NCBI GenBank assembly: GCA_025642075.2
Contig: JAODUO010000160.1
Span: forward strand, 460,210-524,209
Reading direction: 5' to 3'
From: Ridgeia piscesae
Taxonomy: Eukaryota > Annelida > Polychaeta > Sabellida > Siboglinidae
Length of the DNA stretch: 64,000 bases
Part shown: one piece after another, positions 36,041 through 64,000 of the stretch
Layout of the letters: each line of letters begins with the position of its first letter
Numbering within the stretch: the first letter of the stretch is position 1
Translations under genes and position numbers: made by a program
Notes under the pieces: model-generated
Seen by the model: the letters and a program-made list of their open reading frames with translations, nothing else
Told to the model about the DNA's origin: nothing
The model's database searches: none

Positions 36041-36960
36041 AATTTAAAAATTCACGATAGGAAGTGGCATTTTCCCTGTGCAAAATCCACTAAATTAATT
36101 ACTTTGGTTGCACTGAGGATTACAGCCGGGGCAAACGTTTGGAGGAAAATCGTAGGGGTGATAGGAGATAGACGTGTATCACGTAAACATAAATGAAATG
36201 TGCTCAGCTCGTATGTTACCCTGTCATACATGAATGCTCTAGAGACGATTGCAGTAAGTGAGACACAACAGAAGGTCCAGGTTTGCAGCAACAACAAAAC
36301 CGGTATAAATAATCGTGGAAGCTAAGAGAACTGATAAGAGAAATAACAGTGGAGGTTGGAGTGAAGGAAAGTTCTAAGATTAAATTGGTGAGGAGTACAT
36401 GGGATGTATGAAAATGGGAGATTAAAATTGGAAAAGAGAGCAGAGGCGAGGTGACCGAAATTGCGATGGGGAATTGCATTAATTTAAAACTGACATAGAA
36501 TGAGTGGGAGAACAATGGAACAAATTATAGATATAATTGGAGACTGCTGGCAGATAACGTAGTAAGAGAAAAGTGAGAAGAAGAAAGAAGACAACGGAAA
36601 AGGAAATCATGGCCAACTCACCCCTGACGACAGTGATGCCAAGAAAATAATAACAATAAAATGAAATTTGACCCTAGTCTAGTAACCAAGCAAGTATTAT
36701 TTTGAATCCTTAATAGCCATTAGCCATCATGCACATCGAGAATAAAAAGAAATTTCCATTGCTCTATTTATACTATTTGAATGATGACAATTGTTTTGAT
36801 AAAGGGTAGGACTGGGAAGGAAAATCTAACACAGGCATCTCAAAACCCATTGTACTTTGTGACTCTACGTATCAGACAGCCAGTTATTGGTTCTCCGTTC
36901 CCCACCATCTTAATTTTTCCGGGATTGGGGCCCCCTCTGGGTACCCCATTGTATACTCAT
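36041..36960 (+). mobile_element. LINE 3' portion, family C, copy 3 (sense)
   Basis: The degraded translation follows the tail of a LINE ORF2: VKESSKIKLVRSTWDV (about 36361-36408), then WRLLADNVVREK (about 36540-36576), KRKSWPTHP, and a stop. The known pattern is LVRS-W-GHVERM ... WR-L-ENVVREK ... NSPLT. The roughly 350-bp untranslated part matches copy 1. Dead fragment, about 900 bp. Confidence 0.75.
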
Positions 36961-37140
36961 GCTGCTTTAACATTCCATAAGGCATAATTTTCAAAAGCCG
37001 GACGTAACTTTAGGAAGGACATTTTTCAAAATGAGTGCCAAATTCAAAGTGCCCTGCCTTAATAACTCCCTCACACAGACCAATAATTGTAATATGCAGT
37101 TTTATGGAACAAAGATTTCAAATATAATATTGACGGACTT

Positions 37141-37260
37141 CTCGAGCGTTCACGTCCGCCATTTTTGATGATGGCGATCGTCAAAACAAATGTAACAATA
37201 TCTTAAATACTACCTCGCATAGAGTTGTTATGTTTAAAGTATTGGATAGCCTGGTGGATA
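37141..37260 (-). repeat. repeat family R fragment
   Basis: The reverse complement matches 7560-7665 (GCTATCCAA, ATATTGTTACATTTGT, TTGACGATCGCCATC). Similar GCCATTTTTGA-GAT pieces recur near 37300 and 37465, so the fragment may extend to about 37500. Confidence 0.55.
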
Positions 37261-37499
37261 AAACATCTTGTACCTTCCTCTATATTCATATATCCGCCAT
37301 TTTTGAAGATAACGTCCGTATAAGACTATTATTTCCATATTTGCATACCCTAAAGCCACAAAGTTGCTGCACAAATATAGGGTTTTTAGATGTGAAGATA
37401 AAATTGTATTACTTTTGATATTTAATGATTTTCATATATCTGACGTTTTTCAATATTTACCATTTTCTAAAATGGCACCAGCAAAACCTATTAGTATTC

Positions 37500-38841
37500 T
37501 TTCCATAGCTTAATAATTAAGGTTACATAGCTTAGAGATACAAAAACGTTATGGCAAAAATTGTAGTATTCTTAGATGTGACGAGACGAGTTTATATTAA
37601 GCGTAATCTAGAACATAGGTTATCTCCGTATCTTAAAGGCGTTTAGAAGTTTTCAAATTTGTTACTTAGATACGCTGTAACACGGACAGAGCCATTTCAA
37701 ACATCAGTTTATTGATGTAATAATGATGACTACCCCTTCATCCATATTAAAAACTCACAAGCTATTTATACATCCCCTGAGATCCGGCGCCGCATGTACA
37801 TAGCTGCTTGCCTGCTTCCTCTGAAAGAGATGTTGTAGTAGGACTTACTTGGGTCTTCTATGTACCTTTTCTTATGGAGAGGATCTGGCTCACGTCATTT
37901 ACCTGCTGTACTGTAACAGTGGCCTACAGCGTCGTGTATCTCAATAGGTGTCTTCAAGGCAGACCTTGTTCAATAATTATTCACTTCATACACATTTACA
38001 GCGCCAGTTGATAGCGCACAGGTATGTGAAGAGGCACTGTGCGTAGGCAATTTGCTATGCAGTCATTATAATCACAATCCTACAATGGTTGTGGAATTAT
38101 ACTAACCTTGTTTGACATTCACTACCCACACAACACTCCAATTAGTAGCTATATCTTATAAATCATTGTAGCGCGGATACAAGCTTCCCAATTGTACATG
38201 AAATGGGAAATAAATAACGTAGCCCCATAACCATTAAGATAGTGTGAAGCTTGCGGAATAGCGCAATATATAACATTCATCAGTTGACAGTGACGCTGTT
38301 TGAATGCCGTTTCAAACAAACTGCTTCACCTCACAACGCTATATCATAAGCGTTTTGACGGGGACAAATTCTCTTTTCAAATAGCAAATGATTTGTTTGT
38401 AGTCTGGAAGTAGAAACACAGTCAGTGTAAATGTATGGTATTCGCGTCATAGTAATCATTCGAATATTCGTCATTTGATGAGTGACGGTACTGGACGTTG
38501 TCGTCACTCGTGCCACTCCTGGATACAGTAGGTTGTTATAGCCAACATTATCTTGAGGCGGACACAGTACGTTTTCCAATTATGACATGGCCATTTGCTT
38601 GTTAAATAATATAATGACATACGACACAACCAAGATCAGATTGCAAACTGCCACGACGACGGCGTCCTAAGCGATGACGTCACGTGCAGTGGTTTGTATA
38701 TGTTTTGTACACTTGTACAGCTATCTTTCGCCTGCATAACAACACTTTAGTAAAACAGGCTATGTTGACGTTTAGCACTGTCAAAGTCAGACCCAGTGCC
38801 AATGAATGGAATAGTCACTAGTATTTAGATCAGGTAATAGC
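37500..38841. other. no gene recognised
   Basis: Short frames only (for example 37808-38011, 38579-38331 minus). No domain, splice pattern or repeat relation that I can support. Confidence 0.5.
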
Positions 38842-39111
38842 ATGTTATTTGAAACCTTTCTAAACAATCTATCGAAGACTTGATTTTATTTGTGAAAATT
38901 GTGACTAAATAAGAGCACATATTTCCAGTGTTTAGTTTATAATATATAAACAATATAAAACAAATCTAACAAATTTATGTTATTTGAAAACTTTCTAAAA
39001 CAATCTATCGAAGACTTTATTTTATTTGTGAACATTGTGACTAAATAAGAGCACATATTTCCAGTGTTTAGTTTATAATATATAAACAATATAAACAAAA
39101 TCTAACAAATT
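38842..39111. repeat. tandem duplication of a 135-bp unit
   Basis: 38842-38976 and 38977-39111 are consecutive and nearly identical, both starting ATGTTATTTGAAA and containing AATCTATCGAAGACTT and GAGCACATATTTCCAGTG. Only a few substitutions and single-base shifts separate them, so the event is young. Confidence 0.92.
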
Positions 39112-39237
39112 GGAAACGTGTTTTGTTGCTGTAACCAACTCAGCACATGAGCCGAAACACTTGAACAGTCAATACCATAACATAAGAACAGTTATACGAC
39201 AGGTGACCATGACTTGAAGACCACGGAGCCACGCTAG

Positions 39238-40000
39238 TAGACGCCGGTAATCATCCTAACCGGTGTCTCCGATGAGACAGTTCCCGCCTCCGTCGTTCGC
39301 CTGCGGCGTATCATAAACTACTTCCCTGTAGCCCCCTCGCCTACACGCCACCGGTAGCAAAACCACACGCGCCGTCCGGACCTGTTTTAATAAAATCGAA
39401 TAAAATGTTGCGACAGACGCCGGCTTGCGACGTCGCAGCATATAGGTGACAGTCATTGCGACATTGCCCGGCGATTGCCCCCAGCCACGGGCACTGGTCT
39501 CGGAACCGATAATTATTTGCAACATTACGCCGAAATCGCATGCGCCTGTTGGAAGACAATTGACGAGTAGATAATTTAAACAACGACTCTTCGTGGCGAC
39601 ACTGTCGGTGATTGTCTGGTTGGGCGGATACTCGCAGACGACACTTGACTCAATTTAATAGTCATACATGTCGTTCTAATTTCGCTTGCCGTTATTTCGA
39701 TTAAATAAAATTGGTCACGGTATGCACAGTTAACTAACGTTGTACTGTGATTGTATTAAAAATAGACGTCGTACACTCTGTATTGAATACGCATGTTGGA
39801 ATTGCTGGAATACTTTGAAATAGTTACTGCCTGAAAATGTGTTTAGATAGTCACGATTATGGACCCATAGCTATTTTGACATTTTACCACACATTCTAGG
39901 GCTTATGTCAGTGTCGTCATGAAGGCCGCCTTTCTCACGTATTTCGATAATTGTGTTATCCAACGACGTCGTTTACGTGTTCGACGTCTCCTGTCACAAC
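39238..40000 (-). repeat. repeat family H, copy 2
   Basis: Inverted partner of 34790-35700. The minus-strand frame (39583-39341) reads MRFRRNVANNYRFRDQ, AIAGQCRNDCHLYAATSQAG, VCRNILFDF. A further minus-strand frame (40265-39903) is Arg-rich (CDRRRRTRKRRRWITQLSKY), somewhat like the R-R-WW start of Harbinger-type proteins; this is only a hint. Confidence 0.65.
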
Positions 40001-40315
40001 TCTCTCCTGTCTCTGTGTTCTCGTTGTCGATATCTCTACGTACGCATCTGTTTTCCCGTTGCATTTCATTGACGAGTCCTCGCGTAACTCTCTCGTAGGC
40101 TTTCAAAACGTTGCAGGCTTCCAAATCTCTTATTATTATGAATTTATTCAGCTTCCGTTGCCGAAGAAGAAACATTACATACATATGCCTATGTACATTT
40201 ACATATAAAATACACACGGTGAAGACTAAAAAACTGAAAAAATTTGATAAATAGCAACAATACATACAGTGGCATGATATAATATATAAAACCCAGTATA
40301 TATTGTGTATATCAG

Positions 40316-41043
40316 TTAAAAGAAAGAGACGCGTAATATATTAGAGTGCAGTGTTAACAGATGAACTAAAAGATGTTCATGTGAATATGGCTTGGTAAAA
40401 TTATCAGTAAATAAAAGGTGTCCAATTGAGTCAACAAGACTGTCATTGTTTGTCACACTAGTTTTCGGTACATGTTGAGAATTAAAGGCTTGTTTAGTTG
40501 GTGACTCGCCCATAGATACCACCCTATCCAGCAGGGTTCCAGGTACCGTTTTACCATAAAATATAAAACCAGACAATAACTGCTGCCTCATTCGACGCGC
40601 TGGACTTTCAACTTTAAATATTCTATTATGCCAGGATAACACATTTCTACTTACAATATCTTCGATCTTTTCAATATTTGGTGTTTCAATTAAGGCTGTG
40701 TTGTGTGATAGTTTACTTAATACAAGACTTTGTTTAATTAATCTACCCTGTACATATTCAAGTCGAAGCATTTGGATGGCGGTGCTGTTCATGTAGACCT
40801 CCACACATTTCTATCTGGGTGTTTCTTCAAATATCCGTCGTACGGGAAAACTACCCCCATATCCACATCAACAGAGCCAACAGCTTTCCTAACAATCTGC
40901 ATATCTATTAGTCCTATCGTGTGTAAGAAATAATAACGAGGAAATGATGGGAATATACAATTAAAACTACATAAACAGAACATTAATATCAACAAATGCG
41001 CACACAGACTGTAATACCGTGTTCTAATGAATGCTACGTACAC
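40316..41043 (-). mobile_element. LINE reverse-transcriptase C-terminal fragment (antisense)
   Basis: Two adjoining minus-strand frames (41043-40789 and 40804-40316) carry MQIVRKAVGSVDVDMGVVFP, YVQGRLIKQSLVLSKLSHNT, ALIETPNIEKIEDIVSRNVL and RIFKVESPARRMRQQLLSG. The GRLIKxSLGLSKRSH-TALLEALNI pattern is familiar from LINE tails in molluscs and other invertebrates. The frame break and absent catalytic domain show a dead 5'-truncated piece. Confidence 0.65.
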
Positions 41044-41474
41044 TTTGACTGACGAACAGTCGTTAGGACAACTTTGTGCATAATGACATGGAGTGTTCGT
41101 GACATGTCACCATGCTGATATAATAGTGATGATACATCACACAACGAACCACAGCTTGACGCCAACAGAGCGTAGCTCGTTTGTACAGTTGTAAAGATGC
41201 AAACATTCAACAACGAAGTTGTGCAATTGTACACGCCATAAGTTTATACATAATTTACACCGCACTTACACTTTCCCATTCACACAGTCAAAGCGTTATT
41301 ACTGTTCATTGTGTAACTACGATAGCACCCAATGTAACGCGTCAGTACCAATGTTTTCCTTGAGTTGTGAAACGTTTCCGGCGTACGTCTACAAAATATT
41401 ATCCATAGCGTGATTGTAACAAACGACAACATGTTTATCGGGTCCTATCAAGTACGCGCTGAGTTTCCATTTTC
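41044..41474. other. 3' flank of the bHLH gene; no gene recognised
   Basis: Short frames only. On the minus strand this is downstream of the bHLH stop and would hold its 3' UTR. Confidence 0.4.
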
Positions 41475-42068
41475 TTACGGTGACATGTTCTCACACCCGC
41501 TATCGTTCGTTGACGTTTCCGTGACATCATTAGTGCCAACTTCCGGTTCGAGCAGCGCCATCAGTGCACTGATGTAAGTCTGTGCCATTTGTATGGTGTC
41601 GTATTTGGACAACTTCCGGTCGTTCTCCATTTGAGGGACAACGCGGCGCAGATGGTCGAATGCTACGTTCAAACCCATCATGCGCTTACGCTCTCTTGCA
41701 TTCGCTGCAGAGCGGCGCCTTAGTTTCGTCTCCTTCATTAAGCACGTTCCGGCTGCGCCACCACGAGAAGTTGCCGATGTTCTTCGGCGACAAGATCTGT
41801 TCGTCTTCTGTTGTTCCATCCGTTCTGTCGTGCGCCTGGAGACGTCGGCTGGATACGAAACCGTGTTGCAATGCCGCAGATATAGATCGTTATACTGCGA
41901 CGACGCCTCGCACGCCGGTGTCGAATGTTGACGATCAAACATCGACCTGGAGTGAATTGACGACTCGTGATTCTCTCCGAAGTTAAGTATTGCCTTTTGA
42001 TCAAAGTGCGTCGCCGACATCGTGACACAAGGTAACTGGTATCCCCGATAAGCAATCATTTTACACAT
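41475..42068 (-). CDS. ATOH1: Atonal-family bHLH transcription factor (ATOH1-like), single exon
   Basis: An uninterrupted 197-codon frame encodes a bHLH domain at residues 117-173: basic region [19 protein letters not shown], helix 1 [11 protein letters not shown], short loop [10 protein letters not shown], helix 2 [33 protein letters not shown] and KLSKY-T-QMAQ-YI-AL are Atonal-family signatures; the ND-KLSKY loop and AQTYI favour ATOH1 over ATOH7 or NeuroD, as an inference. Such factors bind E-boxes as E-protein heterodimers and specify sensory neurons. Single-exon structure and a short Ser/Thr-rich tail after the bHLH fit the family. The start could be Met1 at 42068 or Met17 (MSATHFDQ). 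Symbol given for family; one-to-one orthology is untested. Confidence 0.9.
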   Translation of the reverse strand: MCKMIAYRGYQLPCVTMSATHFDQKAILNFGENHESSIHSRSMFDRQHSTPACEASSQYNDLYLRHCNTVSYPADVSRRTTERMEQQKTNRSCRRRTSATSRGGAAGTCLMKETKLRRRSAANARERKRMMGLNVAFDHLRRVVPQMENDRKLSKYDTIQMAQTYISALMALLEPEVGTNDVTETSTNDSGCENMSP

Positions 42069-42330
42069 ATGCCGTTAGACGTCATAGATGACACTTCACA
42101 CAAGTAAAAAGTTACATCTCGCAAGAAAGTCTAACATCGCGCGAAGGTGCTACCGAATTTTAGATCACAGTTCGTCGTGAGACGAGCTGAACTCTGCTTC
42201 CACCAATAAAACGCGGTACAACTCCTTGACACCCCGTGTTCATCCTATTAAAACACCTTGGCGCGGGAAGGCCAGGGTACGCTGGCGGTCACGTGCGTCT
42301 CAACCAATTACAGGTGGCTTGGCGAAGAGT
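42069..42330 (-). promoter_or_regulatory. upstream region of the bHLH gene with E-boxes and CCAAT
   Basis: It holds CACGTG (42290-42295), CAGGTG (42311-42316, reads CACCTG on the gene strand), CCAAT (42304-42308) and ATTGG/TTTTATTG-type AT elements (42203-42211). Atonal genes are often autoregulated through E-boxes; whether these serve that role is inference. Confidence 0.35.
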
Positions 42331-42768
42331 CAGTCGCACAGAACTGTCATGCTTCGGTGCTTTCAAGGTCATTAAAGATCCGTGATCGGTCAACATTTCA
42401 TGAATCAACTACTGAACTTATGTCTTAATGTTAACATAATATTGTCTGCATCTCGTACGGAGTGCAAATACCGTTTTTCTGCAAGTATGTTTTTATATGA
42501 AAGAATAATTGCGCAAATACCTCACCCAATTATTGTATACCTAGCTACTTATTTCGACCCTATAAACACTATGTTGTACATTGTGTATAGAGACAGAGTC
42601 TGTACAATCGCCTAATAAATTTTTAAACACATTACGGTAATGAATAGCTATGGTAAATTGATAATTGTAATTATCTTTAAGCAAGGCATGTTTAGGTTTT
42701 GAGAATACATTGTGCCTACTAGGTACTTGCTGTGTTAACACTGTTGTAATCAGCAACGCTTGAAATTC

Positions 42769-42772
<4 letters not shown>

Positions 42773-42841
<69 letters not shown>

Positions 42842-42963
42842 TAAACATATATATATATATTATATATATTATATATATAAGTGATGACTGTGTGATCATG
42901 ATGGCAGATGATGATGATTGATATGATTATATATGATGATGATGATGATATATGATGATGATA

Positions 42964-43039
<76 letters not shown>

Positions 43040-43066
43040 AAGAAGAAGAAGAAGAAGAAGAAGAGA
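42773..43066. repeat. compound microsatellite (TA)n - (GAT)n - (ATA)n - (AGA)n
   Basis: TA repeats run 42773-42886, GAT-type 42899-42966, ATA-type 42962-43010 and AGA-type 43010-43066. The stepwise change of unit by single-base replacement is visible. Confidence 0.95.
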
Positions 43067-43094
43067 AGAACACTTGCAAAACAAATATAGATTT

Positions 43095-44395
43095 GCTTAA
43101 GTTCATGTATAATGATGAATAATATTACTGGTACTTCCTTAATTAGATTTTGTTTTGTGCTCTACGGTTCTCTTTCTTTGCGGTTAACGTAAAACAAACA
43201 CCAGCTTCACTCCATAGAACGCCAAAGGAGGGTGATTATTAAGAGGGCGTAGAAGCCACGCGTCCACCTCCCCGCCCCTCCCTCAATGCCAGCTCAGTCG
43301 GAGTCCTTTATAATTAGGCAGGGAGGCGGGTCATCTGTCCACCTCTGCCCAGCTGGAAGAGCGCAGTCTAAGGGCTCCTCTCCCGCCAACTAGCGATGTT
43401 CACTACCCCTTCGCCAGCTCTGTTGTGATGTCCAATACCGCTGCAGTCGCCATTTACGTCATTTACACATTAAATAGGTCCTTTGTAACTGTATTAATTA
43501 TTAAACTAATGCATCTGCCCCGCAGACATTTACCAGTTCATCTGGCGTAATTAACAAGTAGGTATTATTATCAAGATTAGTATTATAACAACAAACAACA
43601 GCACAACCTAAAGATTCCGCGTATCGTATTGTAAATCGTAATTCTGTAAAGTTGATATTCCTCTAGAAATGTCAGACACAGGGTATCAAGATCAGGTAAG
43701 TAAACAACTTTAAACATATTACTGTTGCGTTTTTTGTTTTATTTTTAATCGCCGATAGAGGCCGGTGGTCCTGGAAAGATAATTAAAATAGACAGAAGTC
43801 CATAAAATAACTTTATTAACGTTTTGTTTTATATTAACTGTTTGCTTTAAGAGAGCATACACCGCCCCCAAGCTTCGTTGGACTTTTAAGGCCTGGCAAG
43901 GGCACAGTCCTGTATATGGAGGAAGAAGAAGAAGACAGAAGCGAACGGACGTCGGCGTTTTGAAGAAGATCGAGTCACGAGACCCCAACGTCAGCCAGAT
44001 TGTTTGTTCTCGGTGAGTCTGTCCGTTTGCTACACACCCCGCTGTCTGGACGCCGTCGAGCACAACGTAGTCGACCAGAACCAGTTACAATGAAACTTAC
44101 AAATGAGCAAACGACTATCGTGTTTAATGAGCCGGTCGTTTGTTTGTCTCGCTGTTTCACGCCTACGTCGGTCGTAGCCGGAATTCCGACAGACAAATTA
44201 GCGGCTGACTGCGCTTCCATTAAACAGATCAAAACGACTATCGAAGAAATCCCGCAGGGTAAACGAGGTGGAATTGGCTATAACATTCAATCGGACGCCA
44301 ACGCCAGAGCGCGTGCTGCGTACGTCACCGAAGTAGCAGTTGCTACCTTTTGTGGTGTAGTTATTTCATCGTGCATTAACACCACGTGCGGATAA
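43095..44395 (+). CDS. duplicated small gene, copy 2 (apparently intact, unrecognised family)
   Basis: A model with three exons fits: 43669-43695 (MSDTGYQDQ), 43939-44012 (KRTDVGVLKKIESRDPNV, then SQIVCSR) and 44071-44395 (starting RPEPVTMKLTNEQ and including FNEPVVCLSRCFTPTSVVAG, IPQGKRGGIGYNIQSDANAR and TFCGVVISSCINTTCG, then TAA). Phases match (0, then 2), about 141 residues. The second intron would be only 58 bp with a weak TAG acceptor, so a start at the internal ATG 44090 (101 residues) is also possible. There is no signal peptide or membrane segment apart from a hydrophobic stretch near the end. I do not recognise the family. Copy 1 at 32190 supports the exon pattern because coding blocks are retained there. 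Confidence 0.5.
43257..43377 (+). promoter_or_regulatory. conserved GC-rich block with TATAATTA, copy 2
   Basis: It differs from 32361-32480 by about one base over 120. It has the same CCCCGCCCCTCCCT, TTTATAATTAGG, AGGGAGGCGGG and CAGCTG order and the same possible stem. It is better conserved than the coding exons of the two copies. Confidence 0.5.
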
Positions 44396-44665
44396 CGAAG
44401 GGTGTAATCTGTTGTATTGCTCACGGGAAATGAACTGTTAAGATACAACACAAGTTGACGCTGATATTATAGAATCATAGTGATGGGAACCTATCATATC
44501 CACTTTTTTCAACGTAAAATTTGACATAATGACATAAAATAACTAAGCAGCACTCATCACAAAGTGGGCATATATTGAATAAAGTAAATATACAAAACTA
44601 CCTCTAAATTACTTGAGAAATGAATACCGTCATGTCATTTCATAATTTGCGCAGTTGGTCGCATT

Positions 44666-44973
<308 letters not shown>

Positions 44974-45654
44974 ACATCTTGTCAGTTTTGTGTATATTGG
45001 GCTGACATTTTAGATGTAATCTGGCGGGTCCATTTTTGGATGGTTCGTAGATTTAGATTTTCGTCCGTGGGGTTGAAACTGGGGACTCAATATTTCAAAA
45101 TATTGCTAAACGTGGAGTTCTATCGACAGAATTTCATTTTTTCTACATAATTATAGAGATAATTATGCCATCTACAACTGTATCGTTAGATGACGGAACA
45201 CTGTCAATGTTTTGGAGAGATGGGCTCCTGCGAGCGGAATTAGCCCAGCGATGCACTGTACGCAAAATATATTTAAAAACAAATTAAAAACATAGCAGAT
45301 TAAAAAAAGCGTATATAAATATACTAAACTCATGGTGTTGATGGCAGTAGGCATTAATTAATATTGTATGCTCATAAGTATGTCGCTTTTTATGACATAC
45401 TTACATATCATATATCACTATTTAAAACTGCAGTGTACAATGGACAAGTTGTTTCACATCATGGGTTATAATTAAATAAATAATACATCGTTAATGCCTG
45501 ATCATTTATAAGTAGAACGAAATACGTACTTCAGCTATGTCTGGTTCTACTACATACATTTGTAGCACTACACAATCAAGTAAACTTGACTATTTTGTAC
45601 GTAATAAAACATGGCTCTCAATATTGGGGACTATATATCCTCGTGAATCGGAGA

Positions 45655-45795
45655 GTCCCTCCTCCCTCCTCCCTCCTCCCTCCTCCCTCCTCCCTCCTCC
45701 CTCCTCCCTCCTCCCTCCTCCCTCCTCCCTCCTCCCTCCTCCCTCCTCCCTCCTCCCTCCTCCCTCCTCCCTCCTCCCTCCTCCCTCCCTCCCTC
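45655..45795. repeat. 7-bp minisatellite (CCCTCCT)n
   Basis: About 19 uninterrupted units, C/T only on this strand, ending in CCCTCCCTCCCTC. The complementary strand is (AGGAGGG)n, a strong G-quadruplex pattern; the strand asymmetry also allows triplex formation. Confidence 0.97.
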
Positions 45796-46164
45796 AGTTT
45801 AACTACTCATCTTAAATATTTAACTCGAATAACATTTATACGTAATCCCTCCGATGCCATCCATTTCGATTCCGTATACTTAACATACTTTTTTACTCAC
45901 TCTGTCACTCTCCCTCACACATCACTGGGTTTATTCACATGTTTACGGAAAAAATTTTTTTCACAGTATACGATTGGCATTCCTTTCACAAATAAATGAC
46001 AAACTAACAAAATTTTTTCTTTTTTTTTTCCGGTGCACATGTAATCAATTTATTTCAAATTCGGCCTTAGAGCCAATCAGCATTCCCTATTCTATTTTGG
46101 GGCAAAGCCGCTCTGGCAGACACAAATGCAGATCATAATTTGCCCAGGCAGCAGTGATGGACTC

Positions 46165-46258
46165 AAAAGTGCTGCCACCTCACGGAGCCTGGGCAATCGA
46201 GGCTATTGTGAGAGTGGTAGCCTCGATTAACCAGACTCCGTGAAGTGGCAGCACTTTT
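46165..46258. repeat. inverted repeat, 41-bp arms (MITE-like hairpin)
   Basis: 46165-46205 pairs with 46218-46258 at 37 of 41 positions around a 12-nt loop; the outer ends are AAAAGTGCTGCCAC and GTGGCAGCACTTTT. It ends about 185 bp before the presumed mannosidase start codon. Confidence 0.9.
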
Positions 46259-46288
46259 CAGCCCCTCTCGCCCTCACGAAGCAGTGTA

Positions 46289-46315
46289 TGTCACATGATA
46301 GTAAATCATGTGACA
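46289..46315. promoter_or_regulatory. paired MiT/TFE-type boxes (TCACATGA / TCATGTGA) upstream of alpha-mannosidase
   Basis: Two 8-bp boxes, TCACATGA (46291-46298) and TCATGTGA (46306-46313), lie in a perfect 11-bp inverted repeat with a 5-nt spacer. TCATGTGA is the M-box bound by MITF/TFEB/TFE3, and lysosomal genes are known targets of these factors, usually through GTCACGTGAC. The position about 130 bp before ATG 46444 suits a proximal promoter. Function is inference. Confidence 0.5.
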
Positions 46316-46443
46316 AAGAATAAGTCATAAGAGCGATCAGAATAAAAAAGGAAGCGTTCAATTTGGCTTATTAGCTCTGGACTCAGGGCGTTTGCAGTTT
46401 ATGATTATATAGCAACTTGCACGGTTTCATTTTTTACTGCAAC

Positions 46444-63728
<17,285 letters not shown>

Positions 63729-64000
63729 GTACAACACCGGTCCCTTGTTGATATAAAGGATACTTTGGAACCTTGATGAATTTGTGAACCGCATATAAAC
63801 CGTGCAGCCAGACTACCATAAGTTGTGACGAGGTTTGACTGTGTGGGACAACTTCTTGAGTGTATAACAGCCACACAAGCAGACACGTCACTAGTTATTC
63901 ATCAAATTAAGTCATTCTCTGGTAAATATTGCTGCTATAAAATATTGTGATGGTGATGGAAGATAGCATTTCATAACAGACTAAGTTTCTATATTGAATT
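63729..64000 (+). other. start of the next mannosidase intron
   Basis: No exon is recognised up to the window end; the gene is expected to continue. Confidence 0.6.

Noticed and set aside
42896..43084. Leucine/isoleucine-rich minus-strand frame
   Set aside because: Translation of the AGA, ATA and GAT trinucleotide repeats.

Overview
This is a window of animal nuclear DNA. Genes are split by GT-AG introns of 0.1-6 kb, and non-LTR retrotransposon debris, DNA transposons, foldback elements and very long microsatellites fill most of the space. The codon-level matches (GH38 alpha-mannosidase, IPT/AMOP adhesion protein, Atonal bHLH) and the repeat mix suggest an invertebrate, most likely a marine lophotrochozoan such as a mollusc. 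That placement is an inference and I cannot name a species. There is no CRISPR, operon or other prokaryotic feature.

Layout. 1-2.6 kb: decayed mobile-element sequence carrying seven copies of a TATTCTACGTTAT-like motif. 4.3-14.7 kb: the 3' part of a plus-strand gene for an extracellular protein with an IPT/TIG domain and a C-terminal AMOP domain (six exons with matching splice phases, a stop, and AATAAA 50 bp later). One of its introns carries a LINE and another about 1.3 kb of microsatellite. 15-23.5 kb: LINE fragments and featureless AT-rich DNA. 23.6-28.6 kb: a 5-kb TTAA-flanked DNA transposon with about 98-bp terminal inverted repeats and a degraded minus-strand gene with a P2X7-C-type cysteine domain. 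29-32.2 kb: TA arrays, a large palindrome and a 1.08-kb foldback element. 32.2-33.3 and 43.1-44.4 kb: two direct copies of a locus with a strongly conserved GC-rich, TATA-containing block and a small unrecognised gene; the first copy is broken and the second looks intact. 33.9-41 kb: more LINE pieces and an inverted repeat pair. 41.5-42.1 kb, minus strand: an intact single-exon Atonal/ATOH1-type bHLH gene.

46.3-63.7 kb: lysosomal alpha-mannosidase (MAN2B1 family, GH38) on the plus strand. Fifteen exons reach roughly the middle of the protein and the gene runs off the right edge. All catalytic motifs are visible. A pair of TCACATGA/TCATGTGA boxes lies about 130 bp upstream of the likely start codon, a fitting arrangement for a lysosomal gene driven by MiT/TFE factors. 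The introns hold two minisatellites (30 bp x about 72; 31 bp x about 45), a piggyBac-like element, a Tigger-like element, a LINE tail and a tRNA-derived SINE.

The genes do not form an evident pathway; their adjacency looks incidental. The items most worth following are the duplicated small gene with its conserved promoter-like block, the MiT-type palindrome before the mannosidase, the minisatellite that supplies a splice-acceptor region, and the apparent 1-nt frameshift in mannosidase exon 1.
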